64,000 bases of DNA from Pseudoblastomonas marina (GTDB lineage: Bacteria > Pseudomonadota > Alphaproteobacteria > Sphingomonadales > Sphingomonadaceae). Under the pieces are notes generated by a model. The model saw nothing but the letters and a program-made list of their open reading frames with translations. It did no database searches and was not told the origin of the DNA. Within the stretch, counting starts at the first letter, position 1. Each line of letters opens with the position of its first letter. Below are positions 1 to 16,878 of this stretch, one piece after another. The position numbers and the translations under genes are program-made. Location of the stretch: positions 1,044,427 through 1,108,426 of the forward strand of contig NZ_BMID01000001.1 in NCBI RefSeq assembly GCF_014641655.1. Reading direction: 5' to 3'.

Positions 1-87
1 AAAAAATCCGCAGACCCGGAACCATTGGCGTCCTCGATAATTTCGACCCGACGGGGGGTGTTCTAAAACGACTTCTGAAGGCGCCCG

Positions 88-4919
<4,832 letters not shown>

Positions 4920-4923
<4 letters not shown>

Positions 4924-6902
4924 GCGATCTTGCGGACAACAAGACCGATACGGGCGCAAGGATCCTGATCGTCGACGACGACGAGCGCAACCTGCTCGCG
5001 CTTTCGGAAACGTTGCGCCCGCTCGCCGAGGTCACCTGCGTCGCCTCGGGCAAGGATGCCTTGCGCGAATTGCTGCAGCACGAGTTCGCGGTCATCCTGC
5101 TCGACGTCTACATGCCCGAGATGGACGGCTACGAGACCGCCGCCCTCATCCGCGAGCGTAGCCAGACCGCGCAGGTCCCGATCATCTTCCTGTCGGCGGT
5201 CAACAAGGAAACCTCGCACCTGATGCGCGGTTACGAGATGGGCGCGGTCGATTACGTCTTCAAACCGGTCGATCCGATCATCCTCAAGACCAAGGTCGGG
5301 GTGTTCGTCGATCTTTACGAGACGCGCCAGCAGGTAGCGGAACAGGCCCAGCTCGAGAGCAGCCTGCGCGAGGCTCACCTGCGCGAACAGCTCGACCGGA
5401 TCGCGGTCGAACGCAAGCTCCAGGAAAGCGAGCGGCGCCAGGCCTCGGTGCTCGGCACGCTGCCGATGGCGGTCTACGAATGCCCCTGCGATGCGACCAA
5501 GCTCACCCGCACCTTCGTCGGCGGCGACCTGCACTATTTCGTCGGCGATACGGCGAGCGAGATCTTCGATGGCGTGCGCCGGTTCGACGAATGGGTCCAC
5601 CCCGACGATCTCACCGCGTACGAAGCGGGCAGCGAGGATAACGGCGATGCGGTGACGAGCGAATACCGCTTCGTGGGCCCCGACGGACGCAAGCGCCACC
5701 TGCTGGACCAGCGGATCAAGGTCGCAGGACCCGGGGGGCAACCGCAATGGGTCGGCACCATCCTAGACCTCACCGATCGCCGCGAGCTCGAGGAGAAGCT
5801 CGTCCATGCCGGCAAGCTCGACGCGCTGGGCCAGCTGACCGGCGGCGTCGCTCACGATTTCAACAACCTGCTCGCGGCGATCCTCGGCGGGATCAACATT
5901 CTCGACCGCAGGCTCGAACTGGGCGAAGCGGAAAAGCGCGTAATCGAGCAGATGCGCCACGCGGCGCATCAGGGGACCGACCTGGTCAAGCGGATGATGG
6001 CTTTCGCGCGGCGGCAGGACCTGACCCCGACGAGCGTCAAGCCGAGCGACCTGTGCGACGCTGTCGCCGGGCTGGTCGAGCACGCGCTGGGCGACAACGT
6101 CTCGGCGTCGTGGAATTGCGGCGAATCCGATCTCAGCATCTACGCCGATCGCAGCCAGCTGGAGCTGGCATTGATGAACCTTGTCATCAATGCGAGGGAC
6201 GCGATGCCCGACGGTGGCACGGTCGAGGTTTCGATCGAGGAGGTCGGCGAGGCCGATGCGCCCGCACTCGCGATCCGCGTCTGCGACAGCGGTATCGGGA
6301 TGAGCAAGAAGGTGCTGAAGAAGGTCACCGAACCCTTTTTCACGACCAAGGGTGCGGGGAAGGGGACCGGGCTGGGCCTGTCTATGGTCGCCGGCTTCGT
6401 CGATCAGTCGGGTGGCGAACTGGAAATCCAGAGCACCCTTGGCAAAGGCACCGAAATTGCGATCAAGCTTCCGGCGACCGAGAGCGTGTCCGGTGAGGAC
6501 GCGGCCGAGCAGGCTCGGGAGCTGTCATGGTTCGAGGACCGGAGGCTGGCGCTGGTCGATGACGATGACGGAGTCCGCATCGTCCTGTCCGAGCAGCTCC
6601 GGGACGCCGGAGCCAAGGTCGAGGAATATGCCTCGGGCGCGGAGCTGATCGCGGCGATCGGCGAGCGCAAGCGCGACTACGACGTGGTGATTTCCGACTT
6701 CGCGATGCCCGGGCTCGACGGTCTCGAAACGCTGCAACGGATCCGCAATGCTGCACCGCATATCGGCCGCGTGCTGATGACGGGCAATATCGCCGACGAA
6801 AACCTCGCCAACCTCGAGGACCTTCCGCTGGTCCACAAGCCCGTCGATCTCAAATCGCTGGCATCGGCCTGCGTCAGGGCGCTGCAGGCCGAGCCGGTCT
6901 GA
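4920..6902 (+). CDS. REC-PAS-HisKA-HATPase-REC hybrid histidine kinase
   Basis: A 660-residue soluble sensor kinase. It opens with a receiver (ILIVDDDERN, D62 in LLDVYMPEMDG, KPVD). A short coiled coil and a PAS-like segment follow (about 175-290). The HisKA box is GGVAHDFNNLL with H312, and the ATPase domain carries NLVINARDAMP and GTGLGLSMV. A C-terminal receiver follows (LVDDDDG, D593 in ISDFAMPGLDG, HKPVD). The ATG at 4920 overlaps the stop of the upstream kinase by ATGA; a longer in-frame reading from 4788 would lie inside that gene and is unlikely. An N-terminal receiver ahead of the kinase core suggests that it accepts phosphate from a partner, plausibly the upstream poly-HAMP kinase. 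The signal sensed is unknown. Confidence 0.93.
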
Positions 6903-6995
6903 GGCCGCGCCCGAACCGAACTTCCGGGTGCGAGACGAAAGCCCCCGCGGTCATCGGCGAACCGTCGGATGCAGAGTGAATGCGATAGGAAAAAA

Positions 6996-7071
<76 letters not shown>

Positions 7072-7125
7072 ACACCGGCCTCGGGCCGCGTCCGATGAGT
7101 ACCTGTACTCGAATCGGGAGGCGCC

Positions 7126-7153
7126 CATATAGCGGGTGATTCCGCGCTGCCAA
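7126..7153 (-). promoter_or_regulatory. Probable sigma-70-type promoter of tRNA-Lys
   Basis: Reading on the minus strand there is TTGGCA, a 16-bp spacer and TATATG, about 55 bp upstream of the mature tRNA 5' end. It lies between rodA and the tRNA, so the tRNA need not depend on the mre operon. Confidence 0.55.
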
Positions 7154-7177
7154 GTGGCTGCGTGCGGAAAAGTCGAT

Positions 7178-8296
7178 TTAGTAGCGCCTGCGGCTCTGGG
7201 TCTTGCCCCAGTGATCGACCGCCATCAGCGAGCCGATGCAGATCATCACCGTCATCATCGACGAACCGCCATGGCTCATGAAGGGCAGCGGGATACCCAC
7301 CACGGGGGCGAAGCCCATCACCATCAGCATGTTCACCGCGGCGTAGAAGAAGATCGTGAAGCCCATCCCGACCGCCATCAGGCGACCGAAGCGGTGCGGC
7401 GCGCGCCCCGCGACGCGGAGCGCCCAGCGCAGGATCAGCGCGTAGCACATCAGCACGAACACACCGCCCATCACGCCCCATTCCTCGGCCATGGTGGCGA
7501 AGATGAAGTCGGTATGCGCCTCGGGGAGGTAGGCGAGGTGGCTTTGCGAGCCTTCGCCGAAGCCCTTGCCGGTCAATCCGCCCGATCCGATCGCGATCTT
7601 CGACTGGGTGATCTGGTAGCCCTTGCCCAGCGGGTCGCTCGCCGGGTCGAGGAAGGTCGTGACGCGGCGTTGCTGGTAGGGCGAGAGCGCGAACTGGTAG
7701 GCGAAGGGCAGGGCGGCCAGCGCCACGCCGCCGGTCACGAGAAACCATTTGAGCGGCGCGCCCGCCATGAACACGATCACCGCCCCGCTGGCGACGATCG
7801 CGAGCGTGGTGCCGAGATCGGGCTGCATCAGCACCAGCGAGCAGGGCACGCCGAGCAGGATCGCCACCGGCGCGATTCCGCGCAGCGTTCCCACCATGCC
7901 CGGCGGCAGGGTGGCGAAGAAACGCGCCAGCACGATTACGATCGCAGGCTTCATCAGTTCGGACGGCTGCAATTGCATGAAGCCGAGGTCGATCCACCGC
8001 TGGCTGCCGCCGCCGGTAAATCCGATCGCCTCGACCACCACCAGCAGGAACACCAGCACGACATAGGCCGGGTAGGCCATGAAGCGGTACACGGTGTCGT
8101 TGAAGCGCGACATCACCAGCGCCATCACGAGGAAAACCCCGAACCGCATGAGGTGCTTGGCAGCATAGGGCTCCCAACTGCCGCCGGCCGCCGAATGGAG
8201 CACGGCCGCGCCGAAGCCGGTCAACGCCAGCAGGACGAGGCTGACCTTCCACGGCCAACGCAGCAGGCCCTCGGGGACGATGGCGGTGGCGGCCAT
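7178..8296 (-). CDS. rodA: Rod-shape-determining protein RodA (SEDS glycosyltransferase)
   Basis: A 372-residue polytopic membrane protein of the SEDS family, which polymerises lipid II glycan strands together with PBP2 during cell elongation. It shows about ten hydrophobic segments, the segment GGGSQRWIDLGFMQLQPSE in the middle, the conserved ITQSKIAIGSGGLTGKG region, and the C-terminal PFMSHGGSSM motif typical of RodA/FtsW. The ATG at 8296 was chosen because it overlaps the mrdA stop by one base (TGATG) and gives the usual family length; longer readings run into mrdA. It is the last gene of the mreBCD-mrdA-rodA operon, just upstream of tRNA-Lys. Confidence 0.97.
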   Translation of the reverse strand: MAATAIVPEGLLRWPWKVSLVLLALTGFGAAVLHSAAGGSWEPYAAKHLMRFGVFLVMALVMSRFNDTVYRFMAYPAYVVLVFLLVVVEAIGFTGGGSQRWIDLGFMQLQPSELMKPAIVIVLARFFATLPPGMVGTLRGIAPVAILLGVPCSLVLMQPDLGTTLAIVASGAVIVFMAGAPLKWFLVTGGVALAALPFAYQFALSPYQQRRVTTFLDPASDPLGKGYQITQSKIAIGSGGLTGKGFGEGSQSHLAYLPEAHTDFIFATMAEEWGVMGGVFVLMCYALILRWALRVAGRAPHRFGRLMAVGMGFTIFFYAAVNMLMVMGFAPVVGIPLPFMSHGGSSMMTVMICIGSLMAVDHWGKTQSRRRY

Positions 8297-10461
8297 CAGT
8301 CGGTGGTCCCGGCCGTCGGCGCGGCAGTCGGAGATGACGTCGGGGACGGGGCCGGTGTCGGGGCGGGCGTCGCCGTCGACGAGGTCGCACCGCCGCGCGG
8401 GTTCGCGCCCCCGGTGGTCGATCCGTCGTCCTGGGCCGAAGCATTGAAATAGGAATCGCTGGCGCGGGTTTCGGCCGAGCCTTGGATCGGCTCGCCGCGC
8501 CTGGCGGCGGCTACCGTCCCCGGTGCGCTCCCGCCGCCCGGCGGCAGCGTCTCGCCCGCGGCGGCAGCGGCGGCGCGATATTGGGCGGAAAGGCGCTGCT
8601 GCGCGGTACCGCCCCACTGGCGCTCGAAGGCGTGGAGCATTTCGAGTGCCTTGTCGGGATCGTAGAGGAAGGTCAGCACGTCGCGCGCCACCGGGTATGC
8701 CGCGCCCGATCCGCCGCCGTGCTGGATCGTCACCGCGCAGGCATAGCGTGGGTTGTCGAACGGGGCGAAGCACATGAAGTGGCCGTGGTCGCGATATTTC
8801 CAAGTCCCGGACTTGCCGTCGGAATAGTTGAGCCCGACGACCTGCGCGGTGCCGGTCTTGCCCGCCAGCAGCACGTCATCGATCGGCAATCTCGCGCGCC
8901 CGGCGGTGCCGGGGCCATTGACCACGTCGCTCATCGCCTGGCGGACGTAATCGATGTTTTCCTGCGGGAAGCCGAGGCTCTGGAAGTCCGGGACGTCGTC
9001 CGACTGAACGATGCGCGGCATCACTTCCCGGCCCATCGCGATCCGCGCAGCCATCACGCATTGCTGCAACGGGCTGATCAGCATGTAGCCCTGACCGATG
9101 GTCGAGTTGACCGTGTCGTAGGCCTGCCATTCGCGCCCGTATTTCTCCTTCAGCCATTCGGGGCCAGGGACGGTGCCGTAGAATTGGTCGATGAAGGGCA
9201 GCGGGTATTCCTGCCCCATGCCCAGGCGCTTGAGCATGGCGGTGATCGGTTCCATCCCCGATCGCTGCGCGAAGTAATAGAAATAGGTGTCGCAGGACTG
9301 GTAGATGCCCTTGGCCATGTCGACCTGGCCGTGCCCGCCGCGCTTCCAGCAGCGGAAATAGCGATTGCCGACCTGCAGGCCGCCGCCGCAATAGACGCTC
9401 TCGTCCGGGTCGATCCCGGCCTTCATCAGCGCCATCGCGACGCCCGGCTTCACCGTTGAGCCGGGCGGGTAGAGCGAGCGCAGGGTCTTGTCGAGCAGCG
9501 GCTTGCGCTCGTTCTCGTTAAGCATCGAATACTCGACCCGGCCGATCCCGTCGGAAAAGCTGTTGGGATCGAAGGACGGCATCGATGCCATCGCGAGCAG
9601 GTCGCCGGTGACCGTGTCCATCACGACTACCGCGCCGCTCTCCGGGCCGAGCCGACGCGCGGCGTAATCCTGCAGGGCCGCATCGATCGTGAGCCGCAAT
9701 GGGGCCCCCGGCGTGTCCTCGCGCGTGTCGAGTTCGCGTACGATCCGTCCGCTGGCGGTCACTTCGGTGCGCCGCGCGCCGGGCTCGCCGCGCAGGCGCT
9801 GTTCGAACTGCTGCTCGAGCCCGTCCTTCCCGATCTTGAAACCGGGCGTAACAAGTAGCGGGTCCTTGCCCTCGGCCTCGTATTCCTCGCGATCGGCGGT
9901 GCCGACATAGCCGAGCAGGTGGCCGACCGCGGGGCCGGTGGGATAGTTGCGGGTGTAGCCGCGCTGCGCGACCACGCCCGGCATGTCGGGCAGGCGCACG
10001 CTGATCGCGGCGAAGCGATCGTAATCGAGGTTGGAGGCGACCTCGACCGTCTGGAACCCGGTCGATTGCTCGATCCGGTCGCGCAGGTCGGTCATCTCGG
10101 TGTCCGAGAGCTTCAGCACCTTCGCCAGCATGTCGAGCGAGCGCTCGCGCGCATCGCCCATGCGCTCGGGGATGAGGTCGACGCGGAAATCGGCGCGATT
10201 GGCCGCGAGCGGCGTGCCGTAGCGATCGACGATCGCCCCCCGGCGCGGAGGGATCAGCGCGAGGTTGACCCGGTTGCTTTCGGACAGCACCTCCCAGCGC
10301 TCGTTCTCCGCAACGCCGAGATAGGCCATCCGGCCGACAAGCAGCAGCCCTACGCCCGCCTGCATCGAGCCGAGGATCACCGCGCGGCGATCGAAGGCGT
10401 TCTGCAGCGAGACCCCGGTGGGCGGCGGCGACGAGGCCCTGGGCTTGCGGCGGCGAAACAT
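8296..10461 (-). CDS. mrdA: Penicillin-binding protein 2 (elongation transpeptidase)
   Basis: A 721-residue peptidoglycan DD-transpeptidase of the elongasome, anchored by one N-terminal membrane segment (about residues 25-47). The dimerisation domain begins with RRGAIVDRYG. The transpeptidase motifs are STVK with catalytic S335, SCD in QSCDTYFYY, and KTG in LLAGKTGTAQV. After the catalytic domain comes an unusually long tail rich in Pro, Ala, Thr and Ser (TPAPTPAPSPTSSPT), probably disordered and periplasmic; it explains a length above the 600-650 residues usual for the family. The start overlaps the mreD stop by one base. It works with RodA and MreBCD encoded in the same operon. Confidence 0.96.
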   Translation of the reverse strand: MFRRRKPRASSPPPTGVSLQNAFDRRAVILGSMQAGVGLLLVGRMAYLGVAENERWEVLSESNRVNLALIPPRRGAIVDRYGTPLAANRADFRVDLIPERMGDARERSLDMLAKVLKLSDTEMTDLRDRIEQSTGFQTVEVASNLDYDRFAAISVRLPDMPGVVAQRGYTRNYPTGPAVGHLLGYVGTADREEYEAEGKDPLLVTPGFKIGKDGLEQQFEQRLRGEPGARRTEVTASGRIVRELDTREDTPGAPLRLTIDAALQDYAARRLGPESGAVVVMDTVTGDLLAMASMPSFDPNSFSDGIGRVEYSMLNENERKPLLDKTLRSLYPPGSTVKPGVAMALMKAGIDPDESVYCGGGLQVGNRYFRCWKRGGHGQVDMAKGIYQSCDTYFYYFAQRSGMEPITAMLKRLGMGQEYPLPFIDQFYGTVPGPEWLKEKYGREWQAYDTVNSTIGQGYMLISPLQQCVMAARIAMGREVMPRIVQSDDVPDFQSLGFPQENIDYVRQAMSDVVNGPGTAGRARLPIDDVLLAGKTGTAQVVGLNYSDGKSGTWKYRDHGHFMCFAPFDNPRYACAVTIQHGGGSGAAYPVARDVLTFLYDPDKALEMLHAFERQWGGTAQQRLSAQYRAAAAAAGETLPPGGGSAPGTVAAARRGEPIQGSAETRASDSYFNASAQDDGSTTGGANPRGGATSSTATPAPTPAPSPTSSPTAAPTAGTTD

Positions 10462-11015
10462 CAGCGGATCCGGCTCAACCTGACCAGCCGCAACCGATCG
10501 AGGATGCCGACGATGCGGTTCACGAACGGGAAGGGGAGGAGCGAGAGCAGGATCTGGGGTCCGAGAATGGTGAGGGCGCCGAAATCGCCGGGATTTGCGA
10601 ACACCGCGCCGAGCACGAGGTAGACGACCACGATCAGCGAGGCGAACAGCCATTCCTGCAGGAATCCGCGCCAAGGCAGCTGCCGTTCGACGGCCTCGAG
10701 CGCGATCATGGTCAGCGAGAACAGCAATATACCAGAGCCCAATGGCTGTCCGCTGAACAGATCGTCCCAAAAACCCAGCGGGAGCCCCGCCCAGACCGGC
10801 AGCAGGCCCGGGCGCAGCTGGCGCCAGGCGATCAGCATCATCAGCGCGAGTGGCGGAACCAGCGGTGCCGAGGTGATGATCGGCAGCATCGGCGTGAGCG
10901 AAGCCAGCATGATGCTCGCCCACGGCAGGCCGTAGACCATCAGCGGGGAAGGCGCATAGCCGATCCGCCCGACGCCGCGTCGCTTCTTGACCTTGCTCCG
11001 GACCGCGATCGCCAT
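10461..11015 (-). CDS. mreD: Rod-shape-determining membrane protein MreD
   Basis: A 184-residue protein with about five membrane segments. A basic N terminus (SKVKKRRGVGR) precedes the first segment, and PVWAGLPLGFWDDLFSGQPL matches the conserved MreD pattern of a loop with charged residues near GLxxDLxxGxPLG. It links MreC to RodA/PBP2 in the inner membrane. Start and stop each overlap a neighbouring gene by one base, indicating tight translational coupling. Confidence 0.93.
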   Translation of the reverse strand: MAIAVRSKVKKRRGVGRIGYAPSPLMVYGLPWASIMLASLTPMLPIITSAPLVPPLALMMLIAWRQLRPGLLPVWAGLPLGFWDDLFSGQPLGSGILLFSLTMIALEAVERQLPWRGFLQEWLFASLIVVVYLVLGAVFANPGDFGALTILGPQILLSLLPFPFVNRIVGILDRLRLVRLSRIR

Positions 11016-11878
11016 CACTCGATCTCGCTGGCGGCGTCCGGGTCGAAGACGGGATCGACGGTCACGAATTCGGTCGCTGCGGGGTTGCTGAGCACCTGCG
11101 CGACCGCACCGTCGGACAGCAATTCGGTGACCACCGCGACGGGGATGTTGGGAAGGTAGAACCCGCCCGACCCGCTGGTCACGAAGATGTCGCCGGGCTT
11201 CAAAGGGTTGATGGTGAGGTCGACGAGGCGAATGCGGACGGTGCCGTCGCTCTCGCCCTCGGCGAAGGCGGTCAGCCCGTCTTCGGCGCGGCGCACCGGC
11301 ACCGTGCTCTGGCGGTCGGTGACGAGCAGCACGCGCGAAGTGTTGCGCCCGGTTTCGAGCACGCGTCCGATCAACCCGCGTTCGGAGCGCACCGGCATGC
11401 CGCGCGCCACGCCCTGGTTGGTCCCGGCCGACATCGTTGCGAAACGACGGGTGCTGGTCGAGGTCGAGCCGATCAGCCGCGCGCTCACGATCGGTTCGCG
11501 TTCGTCTTCGAACAGGTTGAGAAGTTCCTTGAGGCGCCGGTTCTCGGTCTCGACCGCCTGCAGTTCGGCGAGGCGCACGCGCGCGGTGGCGAGGTCCTTC
11601 TCGAGCCGCCGGTTTTTCGACCCGGCGCGGAAATAGGCGCCGATTTCCTCGAACATGCTTTGCGAGGTCGAACGCCCGCCGGCCCCGGCGACCGCGACCG
11701 GGCGCGTCACGTCGCTCGCCGCGCCGCGCGCATCCTCGAACCGGTCGCTGCGGGTCCAGGAGAGCACAAGCAGGGTGATACCGATCACCGCGCCAAGGAC
11801 GGCGACGACCCAGGCGGCGAAATTCGTATATTGTTCCCTGCGCGAGAAGCCGAGGCTTCTCTTCACGGACGATGCCAT
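11015..11878 (-). CDS. mreC: Rod-shape-determining protein MreC
   Basis: A 287-residue periplasmic scaffold protein with one N-terminal membrane segment (about residues 20-42). A coiled coil follows, with LEKDLATARVRLAELQAVE and RRLKELL, and then the beta-barrel MreC domain. That domain contains NQGVARGMPV, GLIGRV, LLVTDRQSTVPV and the late GDIFVTSGSGGFYLPNIPV motif. MreC stimulates PBP2/RodA in the elongasome. It lies 77 bp downstream of mreB and overlaps mreD by one base. Confidence 0.96.
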   Translation of the reverse strand: MASSVKRSLGFSRREQYTNFAAWVVAVLGAVIGITLLVLSWTRSDRFEDARGAASDVTRPVAVAGAGGRSTSQSMFEEIGAYFRAGSKNRRLEKDLATARVRLAELQAVETENRRLKELLNLFEDEREPIVSARLIGSTSTSTRRFATMSAGTNQGVARGMPVRSERGLIGRVLETGRNTSRVLLVTDRQSTVPVRRAEDGLTAFAEGESDGTVRIRLVDLTINPLKPGDIFVTSGSGGFYLPNIPVAVVTELLSDGAVAQVLSNPAATEFVTVDPVFDPDAASEIE

Positions 11879-11955
11879 CGCTTTCGGCTGCTCCTGTTGC
11901 GGCCCGCACCCGGCCGAGACGGGGTGCGGGCAATCATGGTTTCGACGCTACCCGG

Positions 11956-15042
<3,087 letters not shown>

Positions 15043-15102
15043 AGGCGCGATTGCGAACCTTAAGCGGACATTCCGCTAACGACCCGATTGCGGACGATAC
15101 GA

Positions 15103-15555
15103 TTAATGCTCGGTGGGTTCAGACAGCCTTTCGCCAAGCCAGCTATCAACTATGACTGAAACTCCGAATGGGATCTTCAGTGCATTAAAAATTTGTAGTG
15201 CGTCTGGCTCGACAGCGAAGCCAGATGCTCCATTGTTTGACCGATACCCACAGAACACATCTACCTTCGCGTCGAGACCGGTGAGAAACTCGACAGCTGG
15301 CTCGACCCTAGTCCATAACCATCGAAGATGCTCAGTTAACTCAGCTTCTTCTGCTAGAGGGGCGGTAAGATGCCAAGCATCATCAGGGTACGGCCGGGCC
15401 GCTGGCCGCCGCCTCTTACCCGCTTGGTGTGTGTGCGTAGGCAAGACACCCAGTTTGGAAGAAATTTGATCGAACGGCAGAGATTGTCCGTGGATACGGA
15501 GCGTTGCGGTGTAGGCGAAATAGTCCTGTTCGCCCTCTGAAGCTGAAAAATTCAT
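15103..15555 (-). CDS. DUF4279 domain-containing protein
   Basis: A 150-residue protein resembling DUF4279. The opening pattern is YTATLRIHGQSLPFDQISSK, followed by LGVLPTHTHQAGKRRR and later a LDAKVDVFCGYRSNNG segment and a hydrophobic IPFGVSVIVDSWL. No biochemical function is established for the family; members often occur as isolated accessory genes. Base composition is clearly lower in GC than that of the neighbours (27 G/C in 60 bases at 15181-15240), which suggests recent acquisition. It stands alone, convergent with mutL. Confidence 0.72.
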   Translation of the reverse strand: MNFSASEGEQDYFAYTATLRIHGQSLPFDQISSKLGVLPTHTHQAGKRRRPAARPYPDDAWHLTAPLAEEAELTEHLRWLWTRVEPAVEFLTGLDAKVDVFCGYRSNNGASGFAVEPDALQIFNALKIPFGVSVIVDSWLGERLSEPTEH

Positions 15556-15643
15556 CCCTCTCTTTAGCGCCTACGAATGACCGCTTTCCACCCAAAATGC
15601 GACGTAGCAGCAACCTTGCTCGCCGCCCGCAACTGGACGCTTC

Positions 15644-16105
15644 TCAATCGTCCTTCGCCCCTGGCTCCCGCACCCCGATCATACCGTTCGAGGTCATCTC
15701 CATCACCATTACCCCGTCCTGGTTGAAGGTGCGTACGCAGGTCTTGAACAGGCCGAGTTCGGGCTTGGACCTGCTGCGGCGCTTTTCGAGCAGTTCGGTT
15801 TCGATCCGCAGCGTGTCGCCGGGATAGACCGGGTGCTTCCAGCGCAACTCGTCAATGCCGGGCGAGCCCATGCCGGCGCGGGGAACTTCGTTCATGCTGT
15901 CGACCAGCATCCGCATCGTCATCGCGCAGGTGTGCCACCCGCTCGCCGAGATGCGCCCGAAATGCGTCTTCGCCGCCGCTTCCTGCGACAGGTGGAACGG
16001 CTGCGGATCGTACTTGCTCGCGAAGTCGCGGACTTCCTCCGCGGTCACTTCGTAGGCGCCGGAACTGCTCGTCATCCCGACTTCGAGGTCTTCGTAATAC
16101 ATCAT
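15644..16105 (-). CDS. MaoC-family hydratase
   Basis: A 153-residue single hotdog-fold protein of the MaoC/R-specific enoyl-CoA hydratase type. The hydratase motif appears as DPQPFHLSQEAA (catalytic D and H) with GRISASGWHTCAMTMRML, then YPGDTLRIETELLEKRRSRSKP. The usual role is hydration of enoyl-CoA substrates; the actual substrate cannot be read from sequence. Two ATG codons in tandem (16105, 16102) could start it. It lies 13 bases beyond the stop of the glutaredoxin/MauE fusion gene and may share its transcript. Confidence 0.88.
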   Translation of the reverse strand: MMYYEDLEVGMTSSSGAYEVTAEEVRDFASKYDPQPFHLSQEAAAKTHFGRISASGWHTCAMTMRMLVDSMNEVPRAGMGSPGIDELRWKHPVYPGDTLRIETELLEKRRSRSKPELGLFKTCVRTFNQDGVMVMEMTSNGMIGVREPGAKDD

Positions 16106-16118
16106 GGGGAGCGCTCTA

Positions 16119-16868
16119 TTACGCCAGACCGTAGCGCGCCAGCATCCATAGCCCCATGCCCATCATCGCGAGGTTCTCGCTCAGCGAGACGAAGCCCAGC
16201 GGGACATTGCTGCCGCCGCCCACGCAGGCGCACTTGATCTCGCGCTTCTGTACATAGACCGCGTAGAACACGCTCACCGCGCCGATCGTGCCGATGATGA
16301 GAGCGATCGGGATCGACAGCCACGGCAGCAGGTGCCCCGCCATCAGCACCGCCGCCGCCGCCTCGAGGAAGGGGTAGGCATAGGCGTAGGGCACCCATCT
16401 GCGCCCGAGCAGGTCGTAACCGACGAACATCGAGGAAAACTGCTCGACATCCTGCAGCTTGAGCATGGCGAGCATCGCCATCGAGAAGGCCACGAACCAT
16501 TCGGCGGTGCGCGCGACCAGCGGGGTGCCGAAGCTCCAGGTCGCGAGGCTGACCGCCAGCGCCAGCGCGACCGCGAACACCGCGATAACGGGCTGGTAGC
16601 TGGTCTTGTCGTTGTCCTTCACCTTGCGGTCGAAGTACCTGCGCAGCGCCTCGTAGCCGCCGATGCGCTCGCCCCCGATGAAGGTCTGGGGCGTGGTTTT
16701 CACATCGTGCTTCGCCTTGAACGCGTCGGTTTCCTCGCGCGTGGTGAGGTGATGGTCCTCGACCGCGTAGCCTTCGCTTTCGAGGAGCCATTTGGACTTT
16801 ATGCCGTAGGGGCAGACATGCTTGTCCATCACCATCCGGTGGAGGCGGGCGGTCTTGCGTTCGGCCAT
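16119..16868 (-). CDS. Glutaredoxin fused to a MauE/DoxX-like membrane domain
   Basis: A 249-residue fusion protein. Residues about 8-80 are a glutaredoxin domain with the redox site CPYG (C19), the cis-Pro motif KTTPQTFIGG and GGYEALRRYF. Residues about 90-248 have four or five membrane segments resembling MauE/DoxX redox-associated proteins and end with a conserved KREIKCACVGG, a CxC pair placed near the membrane. Only one cysteine sits in the CPYG site, so the glutaredoxin is monothiol-like and may exchange electrons with the membrane CxC. I infer thiol transfer across or at the membrane; the substrate is unknown. The ATG at 16835 (MVMDK) is an alternative start closer to the domain. Confidence 0.8.
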   Translation of the reverse strand: MAERKTARLHRMVMDKHVCPYGIKSKWLLESEGYAVEDHHLTTREETDAFKAKHDVKTTPQTFIGGERIGGYEALRRYFDRKVKDNDKTSYQPVIAVFAVALALAVSLATWSFGTPLVARTAEWFVAFSMAMLAMLKLQDVEQFSSMFVGYDLLGRRWVPYAYAYPFLEAAAAVLMAGHLLPWLSIPIALIIGTIGAVSVFYAVYVQKREIKCACVGGGSNVPLGFVSLSENLAMMGMGLWMLARYGLA

Positions 16869-16878
16869 ATGGCGAGCC

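Noticed and set aside
18-43. GGAAC near the window start as an EcfG-type stress promoter
   Set aside because: No CGTT-like -10 element lies 16-17 bp downstream (AATT/ATTT there instead).
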